Assembly (NCBI GenBank): GCA_949152475.1
Contig: OX424556.1
Span: 55,944,451-56,008,450 of the forward strand
DNA: 64,000 bases
DNA from: Terebella lapidaria
Taxonomy: Eukaryota > Annelida > Polychaeta > Terebellida > Terebellidae
Reading direction: 5' to 3'
Shown here: positions 10,954 to 21,312 of the stretch, piece by piece
How positions within the stretch are numbered: position 1 is the first letter of the stretch
How the letters are laid out: each line of letters begins with the position of its first letter
Program-made: the position numbers and the translations under genes
The notes under the pieces: model-generated
What the model saw: the letters and a program-made list of their open reading frames with translations, nothing else
Told to the model about the DNA's origin: nothing
The model's database searches: none

Positions 10954-12806
10954 AATGTGAGATATTGTAGTTGAGCAGTGTGCATGGACGCTGTGTAATC
11001 ATTCAACATACTTGTGTATTTTCAGGTGGATTTTCAGGTGGATTCATTCCTTCAGAATTGCTGTCACCACGGCTTAGCGCTGAGTCGCCCTTCAAGATAA
11101 CATCCACCTGGAACAAGTAATAGTCATACGTTGTTTATCACCAAAAATGAGATAAAATAAATGAAAATAATAACAGCGAAAAAACACCACCAACAACAAT
11201 AAATAACTTACAAGTTTTTGAATTTCTTCATCACTAGGGATGGAAGATGTTTGGGTTGGTGGAGACATGGCACACCCTATCTCCACGTGGGCTGTATTTT
11301 CGTTCAAGTGAATATCACTCGGAGAGGCTTCAGCGGAGATCTGCAGGTATAAACAGTTAAAAACAATGTGTGTACATGTATTCTGGAGCGTAAACTTTTA
11401 GATATGCATTTTGTGTAAAAGTATCTATCACACCTCTTCATCACTAGAAATATCGCCGAAAGATGGTAGTTCCTCAAAACAAGACTGGTCCCCCGGGTCT
11501 TCCATCAGGATTTCCAAAATCTGAGATAACATTTGGAATACTCTAGACAATTATAACAATTATAAAGTATTCACAAAATCTCATTAGTCATGTAAAACCA
11601 GTATCATCTGTTAGATGAATACTTACCCTGTCTTCCATGGCTTTATCTTCAGCAGTTGGGATTCTGTCTTGTTCCAAACCACCGCCATCATCATCCGTGT
11701 TCCCAACACCATCGGTGGAAACAGTGCTCGCGATGACATTGGTGGAAAGCGCGCCCCCGACGACACCAGTGGAAACAGTGCTCCCGACGACATCAGTGGA
11801 AACAGTGTCCAAGTCTACAGCAGTGCTAACACTACCACATGAACTGCGCCCAATTGCATTCAACTCATCAGGCAGGATTTCTTCAAAATCTTTCAGTATC
11901 TGTGAAAATATTACATGTACATATGTATGTCATGTAAGTTTGAGGTTACATAATAATACATCGCTTTATTTCGCAGTATCTGTGAAAATATTACATGTAC
12001 ATATGTATGTCATGTAAGTTTGAGGTTACATAATTATACATCGCTTTATTACAAATTTAGGTGTACTATTTACAACATAATTCTTGTGTTATACACTTTA
12101 CTGAAATGGTATGAATTTTGTAAAACATTATATAGATTTTGTTATAACGTTACCCACAGTGATACTAATACACAGGTAAACCGCATTTCAGTAGATGTAG
12201 CCTCATAAATCCAAATTGTTGCTAATGGCAGAAATACCATTGATGTCGAATATCATAGCATAATATTGGTCCTGATAGAACGCAGACGCTCTAATACAAT
12301 ATTTTCAACATCATCGCAGGTAAAAGATATGCACACTTCACAAGACAGCGCACAATATAATTTTGATGTGTTAATTTGATTAGAATAAGTTAAATATGAT
12401 GCTTGAAACAAATGAGACTTTACGAGAACAAGTGAACCGTCATTAAATATTTTTTCTGCAAAATAGTGTTCTATCAGGGCACATACTTCTAGTAGAACCA
12501 ATGTATGCTATGTGTTTACTATTGTATCGTTATTGAGTCTACTTCATCCCGATCAAAGCCCCCGCTTGATATATATATATATATACACATGTATTGATGT
12601 ATTTGGAACTTATATGAATTAGATAAATTGCCTAGACAATAAATAAAAAATTCAATTACCTTGAAGTGTTCCTTTTGCTGTAGTTGTTGCATCTGCTCCA
12701 AAACATCTGGATGAGAAGTTAGGTTATGAGCTTTAGCCCATTCCAACAGGTCTCCTGAGCATTCCAACCCTTCAAGGGCAAAAGTCATTCCCATATCGAC
12801 TTCCAT
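10368..12806 (-). CDS. Leader exons of the polymerase gene: seven short phase-0 coding exons
   Basis: Reading down the minus strand from ATG 12806, seven exons can be drawn with consensus GT/AG borders: 12660-12806, 11627-11899, 11434-11520, 11212-11340, 11012-11107, 10693-10761 and 10518-10583. The next acceptor, at 10368, leads into the polymerase zinc-finger region. Every exon is a multiple of three (147, 273, 87, 129, 96, 69, 66), so all introns are phase 0, and all seven are stop-free. The product is acidic and Ser/Thr-rich, with SSDEE/SDEEIQ acidic patches and four STVSTDVVG-like repeats in exon 2. Exons 2 and 3 open alike (ILKDFEEIL, ILEILMEDP), as do 5 and 6, hinting at exon duplication. 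Function unknown; a disordered regulatory or terminal-protein-like region is possible. Confidence 0.7.
10865..10951. repeat. (TA)n microsatellite inside an intron
   Basis: About 87 bases of alternating TA with one interruption near 10899, within the intron between leader exons 5 and 6. It gives rise to a spurious Ile-Tyr repeat reading frame. Confidence 0.95.
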
Positions 12807-13554
12807 GATACTGTCTTATAGACAGACCTAGCGATGATAACGATCAACCCAAAATGGCACCAATCACTGCATTCAACGTCATAACCAATATCCATCAAAA
12901 TTTCAATAGGTTGTGTTACGTAATTATCACCATCCATATCCATTAGATATAAAGGTATGAGTCAGTGCAAGTGACAATGCGACAAATTTCACCCAAACTA
13001 ATGTAACCATTTACTGAAATGTTACATAATATATTCCATTTTCGGAAAACCTAGTGCTTTTGTCCATCCAGCTGTCACAAGGTCTGATCAACTTTAAATG
13101 CATTAGTTTAAAACTATTTACTTACATCCATCCATATTCAATAACCGTGTTTACACACGTTCAAGTCATTAGCCTATTAAAAGTCTATGAAGTGTGAAAA
13201 GGCAGCATCACGAGCAAAGAAGCGCCCGCATGGCTATTCACAGCCGAGTGATCACCACCTATACCCGCACATCGTCTATGGTCCATTAGCTGATATCTAT
13301 CTTATGTCAAATAGAATCATCGCGTATTCATTGTCAATACACCCATCAGCGTATCCATTAAGGGATGACATTGAAAACCAATGAATTCTTTTACATATTC
13401 TTCAAGTGAACCACCTATTGAAAGAAAGACTGTAGCCAAATCATTCCACCCTATAAGAAAAATAATGAAAATCCCCGTGTTACATATATTTTCCTCTCCA
13501 CGAAAAATACACATGTATTCAAATGAAATCGTATAAAAATACATATATAAAGTT

Positions 13555-13589
<35 letters not shown>

Positions 13590-14096
13590 AACCTTTTTTA
13601 ATATTAGAATATATGAAAAGTCCTATGAATTGATTGAGTGGTTTTGATACAAATCTAAAAAATATACATTCAAATCACCGATACTTGCGATATGTCCAGT
13701 TTCAAACGCACATGTCAGCTGAGTGTTGTATGATTTTCTAATAAACACCAGTGTTAACAATGGATAAGATCAAACAGTGGCCTAGCTGATGTGATCTAAC
13801 GCGGGATTCGCTTCGGCTGAGGTCCTAGTGTTCAAAACACAATCACAAGACAGTATTATTATTTAACAACACATATCCCACATCGACCCATCCTGTCATC
13901 TCGGGTGATTAAAATCAATCCCAATACCCATAGACATTACACCCACAGGCACTATACACTGTCACCGATGTAATCACCTTGCGTGCAAACACTGATTTTG
14001 ATTATCAACGCAAACAAGTAATTATATTCAGACTTCGATTGAGAGGATTAATAATTAAAAGATTAATTCCCGGTAGGTGGTAAGGAATATTTTCCC
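12807..14096. other. Divergent intergenic region upstream of two genes
   Basis: No coding region recognised. The minus-strand polymerase leader starts at 12806 and the plus-strand three-exon gene begins beyond 14100, so this is probably a bidirectional promoter region. A TATA-like TTTATAT on the minus strand lies near 12950, about 145 bases before the leader ATG. A (TA)n run lies at about 13556-13587. Confidence 0.5.
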
Positions 14097-14103
14097 ATAA
14101 ATA
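14097..14103 (+). promoter_or_regulatory. TATA-like box of the three-exon gene
   Basis: ATAAATA about 105 bases before the ATG at 14208, leaving room for a transcription start near 14128 and an 80-base leader. Position and sequence fit a core promoter; not proven. Confidence 0.4.
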
Positions 14104-14207
14104 GGAACTGATTTTGTCCAGTCGGCAGTAGCTCTACGTCGAGTATCAAATTCACTATCTGCAGAAATTGCTTCAAACCCGCGTATTTTTAACCAAACAA
14201 CACGAAA

Positions 14208-15014
14208 ATGAACAACAGGACTGTAACATCCGCTCCGTCATTGAAGGTAAATTTTGATTACATATATTTTAATGACATTGTGATTACATACATCTAGTTT
14301 GTATTTATTCACTATTTTTTTTTATTTTTATTTTTTTATTTTTACTCTGAAAACTACTTTGACACGGTCATGCTGAATGTTCAACTCACATCTCTCACCA
14401 GGAGATGGCAAAACGACGTGTGTTAACACTGCACCACGTCTACAACTACTACACCACGAAAAGAGTTGCGAGGTTTTTGCTCACTTTCAAATTGGAACGG
14501 GTGGAGGAGGATATGGACAAGTCAGAGAACGCTGTCATTCGGATGGTGGCGGAGTCGATGAAAAGACGCCCAAGCGTCTTACCGCTAAAAGTTAGTATAG
14601 TTAAATATCATTATTACTGTTCTTTGCTTACCGATTATATTTCCAAACATAACATTTTCGAAGTTTGAAGTTTTGGACAAATATATATAAAGTTTATTCA
14701 TTTCTTTACTTCCTTAGTCCATCGCCAAGTGCGCGGTCCTTCAATTGCACCATATAGAGGGGTACTATGACAAGGAATCCCGTCAGGAACACCGCCATCA
14801 CCTCCACTACAGGGAACTCATGCAGGACATGAGATCGAAAAATCCACTGGAAACAGTGCACATAGCCAGGAATGCCATTTCACACCTGTGGTTCAGCATT
14901 TCGTATTCGTATGATCCAAAATTAAAACAATTTGACCGCTGTCCACTGCAAGAAGTGGAAAAATGTTTTTTCACTGTAAAATGTAGTATGATCTGTTACA
15001 TTACGTGTAAATAA
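14208..15014 (+). CDS. Three-exon gene for a 174-aa His/Arg-rich protein of unknown function
   Basis: Exons 14208-14246, 14402-14590 and 14718-15014 (with TAA) are joined by two phase-0 introns bounded by GTAA/CCAG and GTTAG/TTAG. The coding lengths are 39, 189 and 297 bases. A TATA-like box lies upstream and AATAAA at 15036. The protein starts MNNRTVTSAPSLK and continues with a basic helical region (YYTTKRVARFLLTFKLERVEED) and a His/Arg-rich middle (RQEHRHHLHYREL). Two segments echo each other, 'LTLHHVYNYYTTK' and 'LQLHHIEGYYDKE', suggesting an internal duplication. I recognise no family. It lies head-to-head with the polymerase leader and tail-to-tail with the PC4-like gene, so it is probably an early or replication gene of the same element. 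Confidence 0.65.
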
Positions 15015-15035
15015 ACAATATGTAAAGTTTTTTTC

Positions 15036-15041
15036 AATAAA
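15036..15041 (+). promoter_or_regulatory. Polyadenylation signal AATAAA
   Basis: Canonical hexamer 22 bases after the stop of the three-exon gene. Confidence 0.7.
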
Positions 15042-15485
15042 GTTTGTACAAGTACTCTCGTTCATTATCACACGGAACACTGGTTCGTATATACTCCTAC
15101 ACCCAACTAACCTAACCACCAAGTTACGAAATGAATAATATTAAGAGTAAAACTGCTTTGATGACTATGATATAGCAGTTACTAGACGTTTTGGTCTGAT
15201 AAACCTTAGTTTACATCATGTGAAAGCTGGTATACGTTATAGCATTTGCTCACACCCATTATCAACAACTCATATTGAAAACTGTATTTCAAACATTCAT
15301 GTTGAATCGTCATTGATATAAACTTTATCAATCTCTTTTCCCACACACTATAGACTTCATATCTACACCGCTATTAGCGTTTACACCAAAGAGAAGACAA
15401 ACGAGTATATACATATTAGACTGAGTTTGATTCAATGCATGAGTCATAAGATTATTTCACTAAGAAAACACAAACTTCAAACATT
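15042..15485. other. Intergenic stretch between convergent genes
   Basis: No reading frame or repeat of note. It holds the 3' ends of the plus-strand three-exon gene and the minus-strand PC4-like gene. Confidence 0.5.
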
Positions 15486-16226
15486 TCACAACCACTCTCT
15501 GTAGAGTCTATTGGGATTGCACTCGGGACAGTTCAACATCCCGAGCTGGTTCGAATGGTCCAAGGATGCTGCACACACTTGTGTCGTTTCCAGCTCGGGA
15601 ATAAAGTCTTGGATGACGTCATTCGTCTTTGCAAACTGCTTCCAGTTATTGCTCTTGAGGAACACCCCGTTTCCCGGACGAAGCGGCTCACCCTCATCCC
15701 AATCACGCGGTTGAAACCAACGTCGAATATCGATCCCGACGTATGGAGCCTGGATCTGCACGTAATTATTCGCGCCGAGGTGTAGCTTGAAACTAACATC
15801 TTCCCCGTCCTTCATCGACGCCAAAAGTTCCGTGAAGGTACCGACTACCCCTTGCAAAATTTTATACCTATGCAGAGGCAGGGACAAACCCATCTTCGTC
15901 GGTTCGCCATCCTCAAACTGGCGGATGTCGACACGGATCGCATCTCCCCACACGGTTTGGCGCATGCGTTTTCCATCCCCCAGGTCGACATCGAGCGGCA
16001 TTCTGTTGAGGGCTTGGTCATGGACGTCATCAACTATCTCTAGTTTAGCGGGGGTTGGACACTCTTCCACGACATCAGTTTCGGTGGAGACATCATAATT
16101 CAATGTTCTTTTGACCAAGTCCTTGTCATTGTTGTCGATAGCTCTCCTTTTCACCCCGCGGGTAATTCGCGAGACAGCAGGCTGGATAGCGTTCGCCGGT
16201 GTTGTTGTTGCAGTGATGGAAGTCAT
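15486..16226 (-). CDS. Protein with two PC4-like ssDNA-binding segments
   Basis: The frame is open to 16271, but the first ATGs are at 16262 and 16226. A TATA box at 16281-16290 would start transcription near 16255, so the 16226 ATG is chosen (246 aa). Residues 1-90 are low-complexity, with a basic NLS-like GVKRRAIDNNDKDLVKR. Two segments then match the PC4/p15 coactivator pattern 'xDIRxxxxGExxPxxxGxxLxxxxxxxL': VDIRQFEDGEPTKMGLSLPL, and IDIRRWFQPRDWDEGEPLRP followed by NGVFLKSNNWKQF. PC4-fold proteins bind single-stranded DNA as dimers; two copies in one chain could act as an intramolecular dimer. The C-terminus has a possible zinc knuckle (LNCPECNPN). Beside a DNA polymerase, a replication ssDNA-binding protein is the natural inference. 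Confidence 0.65.
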   Translation of the reverse strand: MTSITATTTPANAIQPAVSRITRGVKRRAIDNNDKDLVKRTLNYDVSTETDVVEECPTPAKLEIVDDVHDQALNRMPLDVDLGDGKRMRQTVWGDAIRVDIRQFEDGEPTKMGLSLPLHRYKILQGVVGTFTELLASMKDGEDVSFKLHLGANNYVQIQAPYVGIDIRRWFQPRDWDEGEPLRPGNGVFLKSNNWKQFAKTNDVIQDFIPELETTQVCAASLDHSNQLGMLNCPECNPNRLYREWL

Positions 16227-16280
16227 CGTTGTATCGTTCACGTTCAGATCACAATATCTCATACCCCACAAACACTCCCA

Positions 16281-16290
16281 TATATATAAT
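16281..16290 (-). promoter_or_regulatory. TATA box of the PC4-like gene
   Basis: ATTATATATA reading on the minus strand, about 55-65 bases before the chosen ATG at 16226; a strong TATA match. Confidence 0.6.
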
Positions 16291-16299
16291 CGAAACCAC

Positions 16300-16951
16300 T
16301 CACACTTGTTAATTGACCACTACCATGACCGCCAATCAGATCTGTGATGCACACGCCACGTGATCAATTAGGCTACACCCCCTCCCCTATGCACCTGCCA
16401 TCGTTGACGTGGCTCGGGGGCCAGGACATTTTGGGGTGAAATTTCGGGACCATCCGAGCAAGCACAACCTACTACTATCATCATGCTATCGTTGCTTGAT
16501 TTTCTGGACTTGCTGGAATATTATAACGTATGTGGAAACATTATCATGATTATTAAATGTTTATCATTACAGTTTAAACTACTGACTTTGACTTTGGAAA
16601 AAATGTGCATGCCAATGTCACAACCGTACTAAACATCCGTGAGTGTTACATGTGCGATTCACTAACGCCTCATAATACTGTGAATTTTTGTTGTGAATTA
16701 AATAGATGAATAGCGGTAAAATACTATACAGCATTATCATCACCTATGTTAGACCAAACATGTTGTCACCAGTAGTTTATTATCACATATCACTGTAGCT
16801 ACTATCACCTCTGTTTCATAGGATTTTTTTTTTTTTTACCTTTACCATAGCTTATCTTGTGTATTATTAACACCTGTGTATTGTACACTTGTGTATTATT
16901 ATCACTTATTACTTTAACTAGTGTATCATTATTACCGGTGTATTATTAAGG
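16300..16951. other. Possible right flank of the Polinton; AT-rich simple sequence
   Basis: 16320-16460 is distinctly GC-richer than what follows. From about 16700 the sequence becomes a degenerate string of 'tgtgtattattatcacct'-like units. The element terminus may lie near the composition change, but no inverted repeat or target duplication could be matched because the left end is outside the window. Confidence 0.4.
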
Positions 16952-17340
16952 CCTGTGTATTGCATATCTGCATATTATCACCTGTGTATCATTATATCTC
17001 CTAATTGTGTAGAACAGATGCACACATAAAGTAGGTGGAAATTCATAAGTCATTCATCACTAAAAGATCTACATGTATAATTGTCATAACCATAGTTTGC
17101 TGAGTATGATGAGACAGGGTATCTCTGTATGAAGCATAATACTATGACCTGTGTATTGTATATCTGCATATTATCACCTGTGTATCATTATAACCTCCTA
17201 ATTGTGTAGAACAGATGCACACATAAAGTAGGTCGAAATTCATAAGTCATTTATCACTAAAAGGTCTACATGTATAATTGTCATCACCATAGCTTGCTGA
17301 GTATGATATAGACAGGGTATCTCTGTATGAAGCATAATAC
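16952..17340. repeat. Tandem duplication, 2 copies of a 196-bp unit
   Basis: 16952-17142 and 17148-17340 align along their whole length with about ten differences (both start cctgtgtattg and end gaagcataatac). Small divergence suggests a fairly recent local duplication. A 17-base G run follows at about 17396. Confidence 0.9.
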
Positions 17341-17732
17341 AAATTGTACAATCCGTTAGATAATTACAAATCATTCTTGGTGTATAAAGTTTGTGGGGGG
17401 GGGGGGGGGGGGTTGGGCTCTGAAACTTTTCTTGACTCCTACACTATAGGAACTGGTGTATCTGTAGTATGCATCTATGTTTTCTATCGACTTCATCCGT
17501 TTTTCGCTTTCTGTCTTATGATCTTACCATGTCTCTTTCTGTCATCATCATCATGTTAGTAACCTGTTTCTCAACTCATCCTCAGTTGTGTTGTCCAGTG
17601 TTCCCGATGTTGCGCTGCCGATCTGCTGTCCTGGGGTCACTGCTCTTGTGTTGGCGTGCTCCTGCCTGGTTTGACGTCGCGCACGTGGGGGGAGGCCTAG
17701 TATTTTTATATTAAACACCACCTCATAACACG

Positions 17733-20700
17733 ATGGCGGGTGATTGTATTGCTCGTTTGAATAATTTGTCTGATCTTCCGTCATGTCTGGTAGAGTCAAG
17801 AGGAACCGACAATGAAATATCACTTGCTTCTTCTATTGGTGACAGCAATTACCATGATATAGATAGTCTAATTTCTTATGTTTGTGAAAATGACGATATT
17901 TCTGGCAGTCAACTGAAAGTAATGCATTTGAACATACAATCATTGTCGTCAAAATTAATTTCTCTACAAAATGTGCTCAGTCGGTTGGAGGACAGTGATA
18001 TCATGCTTGATTGTATTCTTTTGTGTGAAACATTCCTGCATGAAAACAATGTGCAGCTGGCAAAAATTCCGGGATATAAACTAGTATCAAAACATAGGGC
18101 AGATTTGAAACGCGGTGGGGTGGCTATATATATAAAAAATGATCTTACATATAAAGAAAAAGATGACTTGAGTACCTTTATCGAAGGGCAATTCGAATCT
18201 ATTTTCATAGAAATTGACATTATGAATTCCAAAACTATTGTCGGGGAAATATATCGAATTCCCAATAGTGATCCCAATGTATCAATCAAACGTTATGAGG
18301 ATATATTTTCAAAATTACATAATGTTAAAAATGTAGTTATTGGTACTGATCAAAACTTCGATTTACTGAAGGTGAACACCCACAAACAAACCTCGGATCT
18401 ACTCGACTCAGCTTTTACTAATGGATTAATCCCCACCATTACTAAACCTACCCGTATTACACATACCTCAGCAACACTCATCGACAACATCTATGTTAAA
18501 CATAACAATCAGCTTAAAGTGAACTCAGCCATACTTGTCAATGACATGTCAGACCATCTACCTGTATTTTGCTCTATTAAAACTACAACAAAAGTTAAGC
18601 ATTCGAAACCAACTGTACAATTTCAGCACAGAAAAATAAATGATACTCAAATCATGAATATAAAAAAATCTCTTGATGATATTAATTGGAATGTGGAACT
18701 AGATGATAAATCAACCGACGAAGCATGTGAATACTTTACAAAATTTCTGAATTCAGCAATTAATGTTCATGCTCCTCTCAAAACAGTAACTATTTCCAAG
18801 CGTAAGATTATTCGTGAACCTTGGATGACTCCTGCTTTGGCCAAATCCTCAAATAAATGTATTGCTCTTTATAAGCAATGTTTTGGTAAATCCAGAACAG
18901 ACACTGCATATAAAAATTACTTAAAGTATAGAAACATCTATAACAAATTGAAATCGGATACCCGTAAACAGTATTATGCTAATCTGATTGATGATTTTAA
19001 GGGGGATATGAAAAAAACATGGGGGGTAATAAACAGTGCTCTTGGTAGGAATGATAGCAAAACCTCATCACCCCAGGTATTCAAAAACGATGGTATTGAA
19101 ATAACCAATGACAGTATCATAGCTGAAGAGTTTTGTAAATACTTCACCAACATTGGACCTAAATTTGCTAACGCTATAGATAACGCTAAAAATGACGCTA
19201 CACAATACCTCAAACAAAATAAACAGCCTAACAAACACTCTTTTTTTCTAACGCCCACTGACGCGAATGAAATATTGGATATTTTGAACAAATGTAAACC
19301 AAAAACTAACAAAGGTCACGACAATTTTTCAACCAAACTCCTAAAATGTTTGGGAACTTCTATATGCCTGTCCATCAGCATGATAATAAATAAATCTCTG
19401 GCCAACGGTGAAGTACCTGACTCACTAAAACTTGCCAAAGTGATCGCGATCCATAAAGCTAAAGCTAAGGACAAATTTACAAATTACAGACCTATATCGT
19501 TGTTACCTTCTGTATCTAAATTGCTCGAAAAAGTTGTTCACAAGCGTCTCATTTTTTTCTGTGAACGTTTTGATTTATTATATAATAATCAATATGGATT
19601 CCGGCCAAATAGATGCACTGTGGATGCGGTTACCAAATTTATGGCTGATATCAATTCGTCCTTGAACAGTAATTACTCGACATTGTCAGTATTTCTTGAT
19701 CTCTCTAAAGCCTTTGATACGATCGACCATAATATTCTATTACATAAACTTCACTTCTATGGGATAAGGGGCATAGCTTATGACTGGTTCAAAAATTACT
19801 TAACTAATCGTCGCCAATATGTAGAATATAGGGGGACTCGGTCAACAACTCAAGACATCATCTGCGGTGTGCCCCAAGGATCAGTCCTGGGACCATTGTT
19901 ATTCATATTGTATACTAACGATCTACCAGATACCTTAACCAATTCAAATTCTATACTTTTTGCTGACGATACCACCTTATATATATCAGGTAACAACGTA
20001 AACCAACTTTACTCGAGTATGAATGGAGAACTAAATAATTTGACTGACTGGTTCAAGGCAAACAAGCTCTCACTTAATATATCGAAAACTAAGTATATAT
20101 TGTTTTTCATCCAGGTGAAAATGAAACCACAACACTTAGTTTATCAGGTAAAAATATTGAATCGTGTCAGAGTTTAAAATTTCTTGGTATATATATTGAC
20201 AGTAAATTGAAATGGGACTCGCATATCCAATATGTTTCAAATAAAATATCCAACGGTCTGTTTGCCATCAATAAGGCAAAACAATTCTTACCCAAACAGA
20301 GCTTAATGAACATTTATTACACACTAATCTATCCACACCTTTCATATGGCATAACAATGTGGGGGGGGGGGGGGGCAGCACACGGTATTTACATAAACAA
20401 AGTAATACGGCAACAAAAGAAAATAATTCGATCAATATCGGGAGCCTCGTATAATGCTCATACTGAGCCGTTGTTTAAAGGCTTGGGGTTACTGAAATTA
20501 CTGGATATTTATAATATGCAAGTGTCTAAATATGTACATTTGTTCATGATGAGAGCATTGCCTCCCAGTATGAATGATATTTTTGTTATTTCGAATGAAA
20601 TTCACCATCATGTAACTAGACACAGCTCCCAAATGAAATTGGTTCCTTATAAATATAGCAGTGTTGCAACGGGGCAAAGTCTTATGAGAAAGGGACCTGA

Positions 20701-20818
20701 AATCTGGAACAATTTGTCTAGTGAATTATACTTGAACTCTGACCAGACACTACGTAGCAAAAAAGCTTTCTCCTCTCGTGTAAAGCGGCATCTCTTGCGG
20801 GGGTATAACGATCGCTGA
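17733..20818 (+). pseudogene. LINE endonuclease-reverse transcriptase polyprotein with one frameshift
   Basis: ATG at 17733. The endonuclease begins near residue 60 (VMHLNIQSLSSKL), with GGVAIYIKNDL, a GDFN-like GTDQNFDLL and the catalytic NDMSDHLPVFC. The reverse transcriptase includes YRPISLLPSVSKLLEK, YGFRPNRCTVDAV, SVFLDLSKAFDTIDHN, GVPQGSVLGPLLFILYTND and the active site LFADDTTLY. The frame shifts by one base in a T run at 20103-20107: the downstream frame (HPGENETTTLSLSG... FLGIYIDSKLKWDSHI) is the correct continuation, through 20818. In GTDQNFD the usual Asp of GDFN is displaced, which may weaken nicking. A G run at about 20360-20376 (MWGGGGAAHG) probably grew by slippage but stays in frame. 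Confidence 0.9.
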
Positions 20819-21256
20819 ATCGGAGTAGCGGCCCAGTTGGGCGGTCGGTTGGGGGCATCTGCATTGGGAAACTGGTCAACCTGAATCATCGTCATCCGGA
20901 ATCACACTTATCTTCTGTATTCATGTACTATGTTGCACATCATCATTCATCTGCTCTCTCTCTCTCTACCTCTCTCTCTCTTCCCATCTGATCATTCTGA
21001 ACATTTTCTTTCGTCCACTATTATGTCAATCTGAGTTCCGTATGTATTTGTCTCGTCTTGTTTTGCAGTTTTTATTTCAATTAGAGTTGTGATGTGCCTA
21101 ATTTATTTATGTTAGAACATCTTTAGAAATAATTGTTTTTTTTCCATTGCACTAAGTTAGGTTTACAGTCTTTGGACTCACACATCACATCTTGTGCTGC
21201 ACAAATAATGTATATCGCTGTGATACTTACTGTATGTTTAATGTGAGCACGAAATA

Positions 21257-21257
21257 A

Positions 21258-21306
<49 letters not shown>
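21257..21306 (+). repeat. (CTA)n tail of the LINE
   Basis: About sixteen CTA units directly after AATAAA, the usual kind of 3' microsatellite tail of CR1/L2-type elements. Confidence 0.9.
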
Positions 21307-21312
21307 TTATTA

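Larger units (their letters stand above)
1..16330 (-). mobile_element. Polinton/Maverick-type element, left part outside window
   Basis: Seen: a minus-strand run encoding a double-jelly-roll-type major capsid protein, a penton-like protein, a retroviral-type integrase with chromodomain, an FtsK/HerA-type packaging ATPase and a family-B DNA polymerase with viral-type motifs. Only Polintons and their viral relatives combine these parts. Assigning 10.4-16.3 kb to the same element is inference, from adjacency, shared strand and a DNA-replication theme. No terminal inverted repeats or 6-bp target duplication were located: the left end is off the window and the right end is not obvious. No adenovirus-type protease was seen; it may lie to the left. 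The element is a broken fossil, with about four or five breaks confined to the ATPase and polymerase. The other frames are open, suggesting moderate rather than great age. Confidence 0.9.
17400..21306 (+). mobile_element. CR1/Jockey-group non-LTR retrotransposon, nearly full length
   Basis: A single long coding region with apurinic endonuclease and reverse transcriptase domains is followed by a roughly 440-base 3' UTR ending in AATAAA and a (CTA)n tail, as in CR1/L2-type LINEs. The 5' border is not sharply defined; a G-rich run near 17396 and about 330 bases of leader precede the ATG. No target duplication was identified. One frameshift and a long G run in the coding region show it is no longer autonomous, though otherwise well preserved and therefore fairly young. 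Confidence 0.88.

Noticed and set aside
10728-11009. Minus-strand frame rich in Ile-Tyr repeats
   Set aside because: It is a translation of the (TA)n microsatellite inside an intron.
15511-16098. Plus-strand and alternative minus-strand frames over the PC4-like gene
   Set aside because: Shadows of the 15486-16226 frame, which has the domain motifs, TATA box and continuous length.
10368-16271. Replication block as an independent host locus rather than part of the Polinton
   Set aside because: The polymerase is of the Polinton type, on the same strand and directly next to the ATPase; a host-captured origin for the leader exons remains possible but is not favoured.
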